Shown: positions 42,037 through 52,917, counted from the stretch's first letter. The stretch: DNA of 64,000 nt from HXMU1420-2 sp017643305 (GCA_965217135.1 OZ244249.1:2232001-2296000); one strand, 5' to 3'. Numbers and translations: made by a program. The notes: generated from the sequence alone by a model not told the origin.

Positions 42037-42130
42037 AACCGTCGACCACTGTCCCGGGAGCAGTGTCGCCCAACTTGGTTGTGGCCCAACCTACCAAGGC
42101 TTTCTCACCATCTCGCACTACCACGCCGCC

Positions 42131-42532
42131 ATGTTCAAATTTGCGGAGATTGAAAAAGAAGAGCACGAAAAGAAAGTGCTGCGCGATTGCCGCACGCTGG
42201 CCGCCAAGAAGCACGTGGCGGAGTTTGCCAACGAACTCGACCGGATCATCGAACCGATGCGGATCTATTTTCCTGATGCTGAGGTAAAGCTTCACAAATC
42301 GGGCTTGGCTGTTACGCTGGACCTGAAATACACGTCCCCGAAGGGCATCCAAGAGATTTTCCGGCTGACTGTACAGGTCATACACGACAGATACGAGATC
42401 GGGCCGCATTTAGGTACATGCCACGGCAGTCTTACTGCCGCAGATCTAAAGCACCGCTTCTATGGCGCATACGGTAAAAGGATAGAGGGCCTATTCCGTC
42501 AGCTTATGCTGGAAAGACTAGAGGACGATTGA
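42131..42532 (+). CDS. Hypothetical protein, 133 aa
   Basis: Start ATG 42131 fits the coding pattern (MFKFAEIEKEEHEKKVLRDC); the frame is open further upstream to 41930 through repeat-like DNA. The product is hydrophilic with a charged helical N-terminus and a mixed C-terminal half (VKLHKSGLAVTLDLKYTSP, LTVQVIHDRYEIGPHLGTCHG). No family recognised, no signal peptide. A strong terminator follows at 42562, and the last codons of the gene are part of a duplicated segment. Confidence 0.6.
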   Translation: MFKFAEIEKEEHEKKVLRDCRTLAAKKHVAEFANELDRIIEPMRIYFPDAEVKLHKSGLAVTLDLKYTSPKGIQEIFRLTVQVIHDRYEIGPHLGTCHGSLTAADLKHRFYGAYGKRIEGLFRQLMLERLEDD

Positions 42533-42666
42533 TCCGCTACCCCACTTGGGACGATGCGGAGCGGGCGGGAGAATTCTCCCGCCCGGTTTTGTGCGAGTGG
42601 TTTGGTGAGCGCATGCTGGAAAGGCTAGAAGACGATTGATCCGCTATCCCACTTGGGATGATGCAA
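42506..42666 (+). repeat. Imperfect tandem duplication of the 3' end of the 133-aa gene
   Basis: A segment of about 52 bases at 42506-42558, starting ATGCTGGAAAGACTAGAGGA, recurs at 42613-42665 as ATGCTGGAAAGGCTAGAAGA with about five differences. The period is 107 bases. The terminator hairpin lies between the two copies. Confidence 0.7.
42562..42585 (+). terminator. Rho-independent terminator
   Basis: Perfect 24-base palindrome: CGGGCGGGA, GAATTC in the centre, TCCCGCCCG, followed by GTTTTG. It ends the 133-residue gene 30 bases after its stop. Confidence 0.75.
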
Positions 42667-42670
42667 TGGC

Positions 42671-42696
42671 GCAGAGTGCCGAATTTGGCACTCTGC
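42671..42696. repeat. Perfect inverted repeat
   Basis: GCAGAGTGCC and GGCACTCTGC around GAATTT. No T-run follows on either strand, so termination is uncertain. Confidence 0.5.
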
Positions 42697-42809
42697 TCCC
42701 AGAGTAGGGCAGTTGCCGCATGGGTCACGCAAAGTGTATCCGGATTTGTATCCAACAGATACCAAAATCTCTTTTTATTGTTTTTTATCAATGATTTAAG
42801 GAAAATATA

Positions 42810-42886
<77 letters not shown>

Positions 42887-43383
42887 GTGCCCGGGGCTTG
42901 TAGCGAAAGCCGGTGACTGGTGCAATCACAGAACAAACGCGATGTGCATTTTGTCCGGGCGCACTCAGACCGGATTCTGGCCACCGGCCAGCATGGTCAC
43001 TTCCCGGATCATCAGGTCCATCGTCACATATGCAACTCTTTCTGCTTCAGCGTGCCAGTCAGCGCGCCCTGGGTCTGGTCAAGGGGGTGCACCTGCAGAC
43101 GCAGGTGGTTGGAAAAATCTTACATAGCGCCTTTGAACAGTAACGCTTTGGTCGCCAGAGAATTTGAAGAACGCCCCTCTTCCAACACGACCAACCCAGC
43201 TCGGCCATTGAGGGCAGCAGGCATGGGCAAGGGCGAATTGAAAAAATGCGCCATGGGCTTAATTGCAAATGGATAACTCTGTGGCAGATCCAACCGCCGA
43301 CACGTGACGCAACGGCAAAACCGGTCAAGCTTGTTTTCCATGTGGCCCGGGCAGACTGTTTCTGCCGGAAACGGGAGAACTGG
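42887..43383. other. Intergenic stretch without recognised gene
   Basis: About 500 bases between the tRNA 5' end and the PaaI-type thioesterase. Several overlapping frames on both strands, none with family-like residues or a good ribosome-binding site. It must contain promoters for both flanking genes. Confidence 0.4.
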
Positions 43384-43824
43384 ATGACACGCGATTATTC
43401 CGACGAGGAAATCACCCTGCGCTTGTTGAAACATGCCCAGTTTCAGGGGTTCAACAAATGGTTTGGAATCGAGCTGCTGGCTGCAGGCAACGGACAGGTT
43501 GAGGTTGAAGTGGCCGTACGCCCCGAGCTGACCCAGCATCACGGTTATGTACATGGTGGCTGCGTATCTTCGCTGGCGGATACGGCCTCGGCCTGGGCGG
43601 CAGCGACGGCGGCGAAAACCGATGTGGTGACGTCGAATTTTTCCTTCCATTTCCTGGCCCCCGCCAAGGGCAGCCATATCCGCGCCCATGCGCGGACGCT
43701 GAAATGCGGGCGGCGACAGGCGACAGTTGAGGTGCAGGTGTTCGTGCGTCTCGAAGACGGGTCAGAAAAGCTCTGCGGCGCCGGGATCGCGACCATCGCA
43801 GTTCTGGGCAGACTGGCGGCGTAA
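43384..43824 (+). CDS. PaaI-family hotdog thioesterase
   Basis: 146 residues from ATG 43384, with GGGAGAAC upstream; the frame is open to 43246 without family-like residues. PaaI motif: HHGYVHGGCVSSLADTASAWAA, in which HGG and the following Asp are the catalytic segment, and SNFSFHFLAPAKG in the second half. It hydrolyses aromatic or short acyl-CoA esters that stall pathways. No operon partner is visible; it is followed by an untranslated gap and the convergent suf genes. Confidence 0.88.
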   Translation: MTRDYSDEEITLRLLKHAQFQGFNKWFGIELLAAGNGQVEVEVAVRPELTQHHGYVHGGCVSSLADTASAWAAATAAKTDVVTSNFSFHFLAPAKGSHIRAHARTLKCGRRQATVEVQVFVRLEDGSEKLCGAGIATIAVLGRLAA

Positions 43825-44127
43825 TACAGGTTTGCTATGCCGCGTGCGCCTGAATGACACGGGCCGCCAAATGGATCGGGTGGCGGAGTTTTCAGGGGAT
43901 AGGGCCCCGTTGCAGGTCGAATTCCAAGTCGCGGATCGTCGAGCTGTGACAAGGCGACCCATCCGTGGACGATGTCACTTTGTTCTTTTCGAATTCTAAC
44001 AGCTCTTCAGCAGTAAGCAGTCCCCCACCCCATCGCCAGACGGCCTGCCCGCCAAGCCCTCTCGGCAATGGATAAGTGGCAGGTCACCGCCCACGTTCAC
44101 GCGCTGGGGCACGCGTGCAGACGGACG
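43825..44127. other. Intergenic stretch between convergent genes
   Basis: About 300 bases separating the thioesterase and the end of the suf operon. No gene and no clear terminator recognised. Confidence 0.4.
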
Positions 44128-45348
44128 TCAGGCAAACAGCTCATGCGCCAGTTCCAGCGCCTCCACCAGTGTGTCCACCTCGGCTTCGGTGTTGTACATG
44201 CCAAAAGACGCCCGACAGGTTGCCGTCACCCCAAGATGATCCATCAGCGGTCCCGCGCAATGGTGCCCAGCTCGTACAGCCACCCCTTTTTTATCCAGGA
44301 TGGTGGAGATGTCATGCGCATGTGCGGCCCCGTCCAGCGTGAAGGAGAAAATCGCGCCCTTGTCCGGCGTTTTCCCCTGTACCTGCAACCAGTTCAGCCC
44401 GTCCAGGCGCGTGCGGCAGTAGTCGCGAAGGTTGTTTTCGTGGGCGGCAATCGCGTCCAAGCCGATACCCATCATGTACTCCAACGCCACGCCAAACCCG
44501 ATGGTTTGCACGATGCCCGGCGTGCCTGCTTCGAACTTCATTGGCGGATCATTGTAGGTAATTACATCCTTGCTAACCTCGCGGATCATATCGCCACCGC
44601 CTATGAAGGGGCGCATCTCGGCCATCCGCTCCTGCCGCATATAGATCGCGCCGGAGCCCGACGGACCATAGAGTTTGTGGCCTGTGATGGCATAGAAATC
44701 ACAGCCCAGATCTTGCACGTTGACCGGCATATGCACTGCGGCTTGCGACCCATCCACCAGCACCGGCACGCCCTTGGCATGGGCGGCATCGCAAATGGTT
44801 TTCACATCAACTTTTGTCCCCAACACGTTGGAAAGATGCGTGATTGCCACTAATTTTGTTTTGGGCCCAATCGCGTCGATTACCTTTTGTGGATCAAGTG
44901 CACCCATGGCGTCCACATCCACCCATTTCAGGACAACCCCCTGCCGTTCCCGCAGGAAATGCCAGGGTACAATATTGGCGTGGTGTTCCATCACCGACAG
45001 CACAATTTCGTCCCCCGCCTGCATGCGCGGCATGGCCCAGCCATAGGCCACCGTGTTGATCCCTTCGGTCGTGCCGGAATTCAACACAATTTCATCTTCC
45101 GACCCTGCATTCAGGAACCGGGCGATGATGCCGCGCACGGCTTCATATTTCTCGGTGGCAAGATTCGACAGGTAATGCAGACCACGGTGGACATTAGAAT
45201 ATTCTTCAGCATATCCGCGTGTGACCGCATCGATCACCACCTGCGGCTTCTGGGCCGACGCGCCATTATCCAAATAAGTCAGCTGCTTACCATTCACCTC
45301 ACGCGCAAGAATCGGGAAATCACTCCGGATCGCGTCCACTTTATACAT
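44128..45348 (-). CDS. sufS: Cysteine desulfurase SufS
   Basis: 406 residues, PLP-dependent, group II desulfurase: TYLDNGASAQKPQVVIDAV, NSGTTEGINTVAYGWA, DFYAITGHKLYGPSGSGAIY with the PLP lysine, and VRAGHHCAGPLMDHLGV with the active-site Cys. It takes sulfur from cysteine for Fe-S assembly, normally with SufE. It is the last gene of the iscR-suf operon, overlapping the preceding membrane protein gene by eight bases. No sufE is seen in the window. Confidence 0.95.
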   Translation of the reverse strand: MYKVDAIRSDFPILAREVNGKQLTYLDNGASAQKPQVVIDAVTRGYAEEYSNVHRGLHYLSNLATEKYEAVRGIIARFLNAGSEDEIVLNSGTTEGINTVAYGWAMPRMQAGDEIVLSVMEHHANIVPWHFLRERQGVVLKWVDVDAMGALDPQKVIDAIGPKTKLVAITHLSNVLGTKVDVKTICDAAHAKGVPVLVDGSQAAVHMPVNVQDLGCDFYAITGHKLYGPSGSGAIYMRQERMAEMRPFIGGGDMIREVSKDVITYNDPPMKFEAGTPGIVQTIGFGVALEYMMGIGLDAIAAHENNLRDYCRTRLDGLNWLQVQGKTPDKGAIFSFTLDGAAHAHDISTILDKKGVAVRAGHHCAGPLMDHLGVTATCRASFGMYNTEAEVDTLVEALELAHELFA

Positions 45349-45934
45349 CGCTCAATTCTCCAATCATCGGCCCAGCCATGGTTGTCATCACGATACTGAT
45401 CAGCATAAGCGCCACGACGCCGGCGGAAATTAGTAACCCGGCCGCCTTGCCGAGCGAGCCGAGCCTGTGCCCTTCATTCACAAAATGTAGGCCGATCCAG
45501 ACACCGACCACAAAGATTCCTGTCGATGCCATCATCGACAGGAGACCTGAAGCAAAGGACAGCAGGACCACCGCCCCTTGCGCCACGATCCGCAGGAATT
45601 GCAACCAGGTGAACAGGATCAACACGTCGCGCAGGCTGCCCTGCCCGCCCATCCAGCGTCCAATCTGCGTCAGTGCCCAGACCATGGTCACAAGCCCCAG
45701 CGTAACCAGCACGAAAAACTGAAACGGGCTGGGTAGTGCAAAGAGTGGCGCGCCTTCAGGCAGCGGGCTCATCACCATGGCAACGCCAAAGAGTAACGCA
45801 TTCAGCACCCCTGTTAGGGTCAACGCCATCCACAATGTCTGAGTGGGCACGTTCAACCCCAGCAGAACCCGCGCGGCCAGGTCTGGCGTGCGGATCGTCT
45901 GGACCGCAAGGTCTTTCAACACGATCTGGCTCAT
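45341..45934 (-). CDS. Yip1-like integral membrane protein
   Basis: 197 residues from ATG 45934. Five hydrophobic segments (for example LWMALTLTGVLNALLFGVAM, FFVLVTLGLVTMVWALTQIG, GLLSMMASTGIFVVGVWIGL and AGLLISAGVVALMLISIVMT), with the YIP1-type arrangement known from alphaproteobacterial suf operons. Function unknown. It overlaps the next gene in the operon by eight bases and the previous by four, so it is tightly coupled to sufS and sufD expression. Confidence 0.75.
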   Translation of the reverse strand: MSQIVLKDLAVQTIRTPDLAARVLLGLNVPTQTLWMALTLTGVLNALLFGVAMVMSPLPEGAPLFALPSPFQFFVLVTLGLVTMVWALTQIGRWMGGQGSLRDVLILFTWLQFLRIVAQGAVVLLSFASGLLSMMASTGIFVVGVWIGLHFVNEGHRLGSLGKAAGLLISAGVVALMLISIVMTTMAGPMIGELSDV

Positions 45935-46416
45935 TCCGCCGACCTTTCGGCCCGGCGCAAGCAGCTCAGCCAGAACCACAAAAACACGGCCAGCCACAAC
46001 AAGCCAACAGCCATCTGTACAGGGCCATCACCGATGAACCCAGCCACCAACCCGTGCAACAAAATCAAAGGCGTGGATGCCAGCAGTGACCAGAACAGAG
46101 CCAGACGCGCCCCAAACCATGTGCCCTTGCCACCCACAGCACGGGCCACGAGATGCGACATCGCAGCCAGCAGATACAGCGCAAGCGGCAGGATAAACAC
46201 GGTGCCCAACAACGCACCGCCCAGCAAAGCGTTCAGTTCGGTCCCTTCCAGATGCGACTTGCGGGACAGGATTGGCATCTGCGCGATAAAGGACAAAACG
46301 CAAAACCCCATCACGTAGACCAGCGCGCGATCTTCGCGCTGGCCTGCCGCCATCAGCCGGGCCATGACCTTGCCGGGCGCCCGGTAGGTTGCCCCTATAT
46401 CTGCCGTCACCGCCAT
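45931..46416 (-). CDS. Second Yip1-like membrane protein
   Basis: 161 residues with four hydrophobic segments (YVMGFCVLSFIAQM, LLGGALLGTVFILPLALYLL, LALFWSLLASTPLILLHGLV and MAVGLLWLAVFLWFWLSCL) after a polar 30-residue start. It looks related to the following protein in size and topology, and the two may form a pair. Start overlaps the sufD stop by one base. No known Fe-S role; conservation within suf operons suggests one, which is inference. Confidence 0.75.
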   Translation of the reverse strand: MAVTADIGATYRAPGKVMARLMAAGQREDRALVYVMGFCVLSFIAQMPILSRKSHLEGTELNALLGGALLGTVFILPLALYLLAAMSHLVARAVGGKGTWFGARLALFWSLLASTPLILLHGLVAGFIGDGPVQMAVGLLWLAVFLWFWLSCLRRAERSAE

Positions 46417-47696
46417 CAGCGCCGCCGGTTCAGCCAGCCTGACAGACGGTCCACGATATCTTCGGCCAGCGCCTCGTTGTCGATCTCTTCCACCGCTTCG
46501 GCAAGGAAGGCCAGCGTCAAAAGGTCCGTCGCTTCGCGCGCTGGTACGCCACGAGACCGCAGATAGAACAGCGCCTCTTCGTCTATCGCACCCGAGGTCG
46601 AGCCGTGGGAACAGGCCACGTCATCGGCGTAGATCTCCAATTCAGGCTTGGCCAGGAACTGGCTGTCTTCGTCCAACAGCAACGACTGGCTGATTTGGTA
46701 GCCGTCGGTTTTCTGTGCGCCTTCCTTGACCAGGATCTTGCCCTGGAACACACCGGTAGCACCGTTGCGCAGCACCTTCTTGAACACCTGCCGGCTTTCG
46801 CAATTCACCGCATCATGGGTGATAAACACCGTGTCGTCATGGTGAAAATCACCATCACCCACACAGGCCCCAGCCACATGCGCCACTGCATCGTCGCCGG
46901 TCAGTTCCACCACAACTTCGTTGCGAGTCAGGACACCGTTGACCGTCAGGGTAAAGGTCTTGAACACGCTTTCAGTGCCCAGACGGGCGAACATGTGCGT
47001 CGCCGCCCGGCGCTCATGGTCGCGGCCCTGCGTACGCACATGGTGCAGCGTGCCGCCATCGGCGATGTCGAATTCCATGCATTTGTTGAACCGCGCCGCC
47101 GCCGGGCCGGTTTCCAGCAAGGTAACCTCTGCGCCGCTGTCAACCTTGACCACGTGGTGCAAGATGGCGTCAGAGTTTTCGTCGCCATGGTGATAAACGA
47201 GGCAGATCGGACGCGACGGGGTGCCATGCACATGGATCAGTAGGCCATCAGTGGCAAAGGCGGTGTTCAGCGCCGCCAGGGGACGTAGCACCGGATCCTG
47301 CCCGCGGGTTTCCAGCGCACCATAGATGTCGCGCGCCCAATGAATATCGGCCCCGCCGACCTCGGCCAGGCGTTCGATTGTGACACCTTCCATCGACAGG
47401 TCATCCGAAGCGGCGGCGTCAAATACGCCATCAACAAAGACCACTTTCAGCCGGTCAACTTCGTCGAACATCGGCGCTTCGTCGTTCACGAATATTGCAG
47501 CAACCGGTGCGGTTGGCTGCACCAGCGTGTCGGGCCGCGTGTATTTCCAATATTCATCGCGCCGTTTTGGAAGGCCCACGGCCCGCACCCGCGCCAGCGC
47601 ATCGGCGCGTGCAGACGCGCTCCACCCACCTTCCGGCAAGGCTAGCGCGGCCAGCCTGTCTTCGGTCGCGTCCGGTTTGGCTTGAGCCACATTCAT
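46416..47696 (-). CDS. sufD: Fe-S assembly scaffold protein SufD
   Basis: 426 residues from ATG 47696. The right-handed beta-helix core of SufBD is evident (LHHVRTQGRDHERRAATHMF, THDAVNCESRQVFKKVLRNG, GVFQGKILVKEGAQKTDGYQ, ACSHGSTSGAIDEEALFYLRSRG). SufD forms SufBC2D with SufB and SufC and is important for iron entry. It overlaps the sufC stop. The N-terminus contains FPKRRDE-like text (LPKRRDEYWKYTRPD), normal for SufD. Confidence 0.93.
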   Translation of the reverse strand: MNVAQAKPDATEDRLAALALPEGGWSASARADALARVRAVGLPKRRDEYWKYTRPDTLVQPTAPVAAIFVNDEAPMFDEVDRLKVVFVDGVFDAAASDDLSMEGVTIERLAEVGGADIHWARDIYGALETRGQDPVLRPLAALNTAFATDGLLIHVHGTPSRPICLVYHHGDENSDAILHHVVKVDSGAEVTLLETGPAAARFNKCMEFDIADGGTLHHVRTQGRDHERRAATHMFARLGTESVFKTFTLTVNGVLTRNEVVVELTGDDAVAHVAGACVGDGDFHHDDTVFITHDAVNCESRQVFKKVLRNGATGVFQGKILVKEGAQKTDGYQISQSLLLDEDSQFLAKPELEIYADDVACSHGSTSGAIDEEALFYLRSRGVPAREATDLLTLAFLAEAVEEIDNEALAEDIVDRLSGWLNRRR

Positions 47697-48451
47697 CACG
47701 CCACCTCTGCCAGGATATCGGCATAGCCGTTGTTTTCGACTTCCAGCGCCAACTCCGGCCCGCCGGATTTGACGATGCGGCCATTGGCCATAATGTGCAC
47801 GACGTCGGGTTTGATGTGGTCCAGCAGACGCTGGTAATGCGTGATTACCAGGAATCCACGTCCTTCGCTGCGCAACGCGTTCACGCCCTGGGCCACCAAC
47901 TTCATCGCATCCACGTCGAGCCCGCTATCGGTTTCATCCAGAATGCACATCTTGGGTTCCAGCATGGCCATCTGCAAGATTTCGTTACGTTTTTTCTCAC
48001 CGCCAGAGAAACCTACATTGACTGGACGCTTCAGCATATCAGCGGCGATCTTCAGTTCCTTGGCTTTGGTCCGGACCATTTTCAGAAAGTCCGCCGCGCT
48101 CATTTCCTCTTCGCCACGCGCCTTGCGCTGAGCGTTCAGCGCAGTGCGCAGGAACGTCATGTTGCCGACGCCAGGAATTTCCACCGGGTACTGAAATGCC
48201 AGAAACAGTCCAGCCGCGGCACGTTCTTCGGGTTCCATGTCCAGCAGGTCTTCCCCATCCAGCGTGGCCTTGCCGTCGGTGACCTCATAGCCATCCCGGC
48301 CCGATAGAACATAGCTCAGCGTCGACTTGCCGGATCCATTGGGGCCCATGATCGCGTGCACTTTGCCAGCTTCAACGGACAGGTCGACACCTTTTAGGAT
48401 CTGCTTGTCCTCTTCTTCAAGTTTGACGTGCAGGTTCTTGATTTCCAACAT
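47696..48451 (-). CDS. sufC: Fe-S assembly ATPase SufC
   Basis: 251 residues. ABC ATPase with Walker A MGPNGSGKSTLSYVLSG, signature GFSGGEKKRNEILQMA, Walker B CILDETDSGLDVDAMK and the switch His in VITHYQRLLDHI. SufC dimers drive conformational changes in SufB-SufD. The start is separated by 2 nt from the end of the pyruvyl-transferase-like gene, so it is transcribed in the same operon. Confidence 0.96.
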   Translation of the reverse strand: MLEIKNLHVKLEEEDKQILKGVDLSVEAGKVHAIMGPNGSGKSTLSYVLSGRDGYEVTDGKATLDGEDLLDMEPEERAAAGLFLAFQYPVEIPGVGNMTFLRTALNAQRKARGEEEMSAADFLKMVRTKAKELKIAADMLKRPVNVGFSGGEKKRNEILQMAMLEPKMCILDETDSGLDVDAMKLVAQGVNALRSEGRGFLVITHYQRLLDHIKPDVVHIMANGRIVKSGGPELALEVENNGYADILAEVA

Positions 48452-48453
48452 GT

Positions 48454-49308
48454 TCAGGCCCTTTCTGAAAGGCGGTCTTCTGTGTCCGGGGTCGCTTTCA
48501 ACGGCTCCGGAAAGGTTGTGAGGATATCGTGACGCGCGCGGGCGATGCCATCGGCATAGGGCAACGGACCGTCGCGCAGGGTTTTCATGTGATCGGGGAT
48601 CACATCCAGCCCCAGCGGCACGGGCATGTCCCGACCAATGGAGGCAGCATAGTCGATATATTTCAGGCGCGGGTGGTCGCCCGGATCAATCCAGGTGTTG
48701 GCCACGCCATAGCTGTCCGCCACGATCAGCCCGTGCAGGCTGGCGGAATATACATGCGCGCAACTGGCGATCTGGTGGCAGACATCGCGCACGTCGTCGC
48801 GCGGGTCGATCAGCGTGACCGCCGAGTTGGCCTGCAGGCGCTGCACCAGCGCCTCGTCCTGAAACTGCAAGTGGTGCAGAACTACGCCCATACGGTCCTG
48901 CCGCTCTGGCGGGTTGGGCAGGACACTATCGGTCAGCAGCCCCGGATCGCCGAATTTCGTGATGTTGAGCTTCAACAGCCCTGCCGTCACCGGCCCGCGC
49001 AGCAAGGTGATCTCAACGTTTTTGACAAAACCGGGGTTCACCTCGGCCATCATGCCGCTGCCCCAGACCCAGGGTTTGCCGGACGGGCGCGGCGATTTGT
49101 GCTTGCGGCTGACCGCCCGCAACAGGGACCCCACCGCGATCAGATCGGCCTCCCGGACACCGGAATGCACCACCGGGCGGCCCGACATATGCGCCACGAC
49201 CAATGAGGACAGGACATCGCCGAAATTCGGCTTGCCCTTCCACCAGAACAGGCGCAACGCGTTGCCTTGTTCTTTCACGTTTTCAATATCCTGCGCGGCG
49301 GTGTTCAT
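48454..49308 (-). CDS. Polysaccharide pyruvyl transferase family protein
   Basis: 284 residues from ATG 49308 (GTG at 49317 possible). The family pattern is seen in LFWWKGKPNFGDVLSSLVVAHM at the start, GDPGLLTDSVLPNPPE and SASLHGLIVADSYGVANTWID, typical of CsaB/WcaK-like enzymes that add ketal pyruvate to surface sugars. Its place inside the suf operon between sufB and sufC is odd for such an enzyme. It may be a passenger gene. Confidence 0.82.
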   Translation of the reverse strand: MNTAAQDIENVKEQGNALRLFWWKGKPNFGDVLSSLVVAHMSGRPVVHSGVREADLIAVGSLLRAVSRKHKSPRPSGKPWVWGSGMMAEVNPGFVKNVEITLLRGPVTAGLLKLNITKFGDPGLLTDSVLPNPPERQDRMGVVLHHLQFQDEALVQRLQANSAVTLIDPRDDVRDVCHQIASCAHVYSASLHGLIVADSYGVANTWIDPGDHPRLKYIDYAASIGRDMPVPLGLDVIPDHMKTLRDGPLPYADGIARARHDILTTFPEPLKATPDTEDRLSERA

Positions 49309-49339
49309 GCGACACACCCCCGCGCGAAGACATCCGCGC

Positions 49340-49834
49340 CTAGAGGATCGGTGGCGCGCGCAACCCGGCCTGGATCAGCATGATGTCCACATGTTCCGGC
49401 GAATACATCTGCATCCACAGATCCAGCGCAAAATGCGCCATGTACGGCTCGCCGAAATACATCAGCGGCAACCCGATGGCGACGCCGATCACATGCGGCT
49501 TGTCCCGCAGCCCTAGCCCGACCATCGCGACAAACAGCAGGCCCAGCACCACGGACCACGGCCCGGTTTTGGCCAGCAGATCCAGATAGAAGGATGTTTC
49601 GCCCTGACAGCGAAAGGTCACCACCCGCCCCGCCAGCATCGCACCCAAGCCCAGAGCGAGCCCGATCAAAACGCCGCGCGACAGCCGCAAGCGTGGTATC
49701 ACGCCACCGCCGCTGCGTCGGGCCGTTTTCGACTTCGGCACCGCTTCCACGGCTCCAGTCGACTCCGCTGCAGCCTTGATGCGCTCCAACCGCATTTGGA
49801 ACGCGTGTTTCTGTTCTTCGGCCATGCTCGCCAT
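49340..49834 (-). CDS. Hypothetical membrane protein
   Basis: 164 residues: a charged N-terminal coiled region (MAEEQKHAFQMRLERIKAAA), then hydrophobic helices GVLIGLALGLGAMLAG, WSVVLGLLFVAMVGLG and KPHVIGVAIGLPLMYFG, and a Met- and Trp-containing C-terminus. Three transmembrane helices likely. No family recognised. It is one of several non-Suf genes in the suf operon. Confidence 0.7.
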   Translation of the reverse strand: MASMAEEQKHAFQMRLERIKAAAESTGAVEAVPKSKTARRSGGGVIPRLRLSRGVLIGLALGLGAMLAGRVVTFRCQGETSFYLDLLAKTGPWSVVLGLLFVAMVGLGLRDKPHVIGVAIGLPLMYFGEPYMAHFALDLWMQMYSPEHVDIMLIQAGLRAPPIL

Positions 49835-49971
49835 TACTCTGCCTTAAGCTGTGCTCTTTTTTTGGCACAACTATTAGCCGAGTACGACCACAATGCGGCA
49901 GCGGTCTGAAATTGCGCGGGCAATGCGACCTGTTTGCAGGGGATATGAGGCCTAACCGGACCACAGCGCCC

Positions 49972-50283
49972 CTAGCCCAACACCACCGCCGTGCCGGAGG
50001 CCGACACCATCAGCATGTTGTTGATCACTTCGTAATCCAGATCCACGCCCACCACGGCCGTTGCATGCAACTCGGCTGCGCGTTCTTCCAATTCTGTCAG
50101 CGCCACGCGACGCGCATTGCCCAGTTCTTCTTCATAGGCGCCCGAACGGCCACCGATGATATCGGTGATGCCGGCAAAAATGTCCCGGAAGACATTGGCG
50201 CCAAGGATCGCCTCGCCCACGACGATGCCTTTGTACTCCGCAATCTGGTAGCCTTCGACAGAAGGGGTCGTGGTGATGATCAT
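49972..50283 (-). CDS. YbjQ/UPF0145 family protein
   Basis: 103 residues, complete YbjQ pattern: IITTTPSVEGYQIAEYKGIV, GRSGAYEEELGNARRVALTE, ELHATAVVGVDLDYEVI and MLMVSASGTAVVL. The fold (dodecin-like/heavy-metal-binding annotated) has no confirmed function. It follows sufB by about 30 nt in the same operon; a role in metal handling is a guess. Confidence 0.9.
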   Translation of the reverse strand: MIITTTPSVEGYQIAEYKGIVVGEAILGANVFRDIFAGITDIIGGRSGAYEEELGNARRVALTELEERAAELHATAVVGVDLDYEVINNMLMVSASGTAVVLG

Positions 50284-50315
50284 ACCATTGCCTCCAAGCC
50301 TGAATTCATACGGGC

Positions 50316-51839
<1,524 letters not shown>

Positions 51840-51870
51840 TCCGGCCTCCTTCTTCTCGCACCACCCGGGC

Positions 51871-52917
51871 TCAGGCTGCCCTGGCGCGGAATTTCTTTTC
51901 CTGACGCAGCCACGCTTCGGCAAAGCGCATCACATCGTCTTCCGTTGTCTCGGGCCCCAGCGACACGCGCACCGCGCTTGCCGCTACCACCTCATCGTAA
52001 CCCATAGCGGTCAGCACACCGCTGGGCCGCACCTTGCCGCTGGAACAGGCTGACCCGGCGCTGATTGCAAACCCGGCCAGATCCATCTGCATCACCTGCG
52101 TTTCACCCTTCCAGCCGGGTGTGGCGAAACAGATCGTGTTGGGCAGGCGTTTCGCATTGTTCCCGACAAAAATAGTCGAAGTGGCCCCGGCCTCAAGAGC
52201 CTTTTCTAGAATATTTCTAAATTCTGCAACCTGGTCCCAAACTCCGGTGGCCAGATCCCGTGCGGCAGCCTCTGCCGCAGCGCCGAATCCGGCAATCCCG
52301 ATCACGTTTTCGGTGCCGGCGCGGCGGCCCATTTCCTGCCCACCGCCCTTCATCTGCGGGGGCAGGTCGGTGCCACGCTTCATCACCAGCGCGCCAACAC
52401 CCTTGGGACCGCCAAGCTTATGCGCAGATAGCAGCGCCATCTGCGCCCCTGACCAATTGAATGCAACGGGTAGCTTACCCAGCACCTGGGTCGCATCCGT
52501 CACGGCCAAACCATCAGGCAGAGACTGCACCACACCAGTCTCCGAATTGGCCCATTGCAGCACCGACTGGCCCGGCTCGGTTACTGAAACCGCCCCGTCG
52601 ACTGATACGGCCAGATCCTCCTGCACCCAGGCGCGAACGGCATCATGCTCCACCGGGGCGCCTTGCAGCCCTCGTCCGGCGCAGGCCAACGCCGCCGCCT
52701 CGGTCGCGCCAGAGGTAAACACCACATCCGCCCCGTCCGCCCCAAAGGCCGCCGCAACCTGCGCGCGCGCGCGCTCTACCAGCGCCTTGGCCGCCCGGCC
52801 CTCACCATGCACCGAAGACGGGTTGCCCACCACGTCCATCGCGGCAATCATCGCATCCCGCGCCTCGGCCCGCAGCGGTGCGGTCGCATTCCAATCCAGA
52901 TATAACCGACCGCTCAT
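51871..52917 (-). CDS. NifS/IscS-like cysteine desulfurase
   Basis: 348 residues from ATG 52917. Group I-type features: LYLDWNATAPLRAEARDAMI, NPSSVHGEGRAAKALVERAR, TSGATEAAALACAG, LLSAHKLGGPKGVGALVMKR with the PLP lysine, and AGSACSSGKVRPSGVL with the active-site Cys. It makes persulfide sulfur. A second desulfurase (SufS) ends the same operon, so this operon provides two. It is shorter than IscS (about 400), as is common in alphaproteobacterial suf operons. Confidence 0.9.
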   Translation of the reverse strand: MSGRLYLDWNATAPLRAEARDAMIAAMDVVGNPSSVHGEGRAAKALVERARAQVAAAFGADGADVVFTSGATEAAALACAGRGLQGAPVEHDAVRAWVQEDLAVSVDGAVSVTEPGQSVLQWANSETGVVQSLPDGLAVTDATQVLGKLPVAFNWSGAQMALLSAHKLGGPKGVGALVMKRGTDLPPQMKGGGQEMGRRAGTENVIGIAGFGAAAEAAARDLATGVWDQVAEFRNILEKALEAGATSTIFVGNNAKRLPNTICFATPGWKGETQVMQMDLAGFAISAGSACSSGKVRPSGVLTAMGYDEVVAASAVRVSLGPETTEDDVMRFAEAWLRQEKKFRARAA

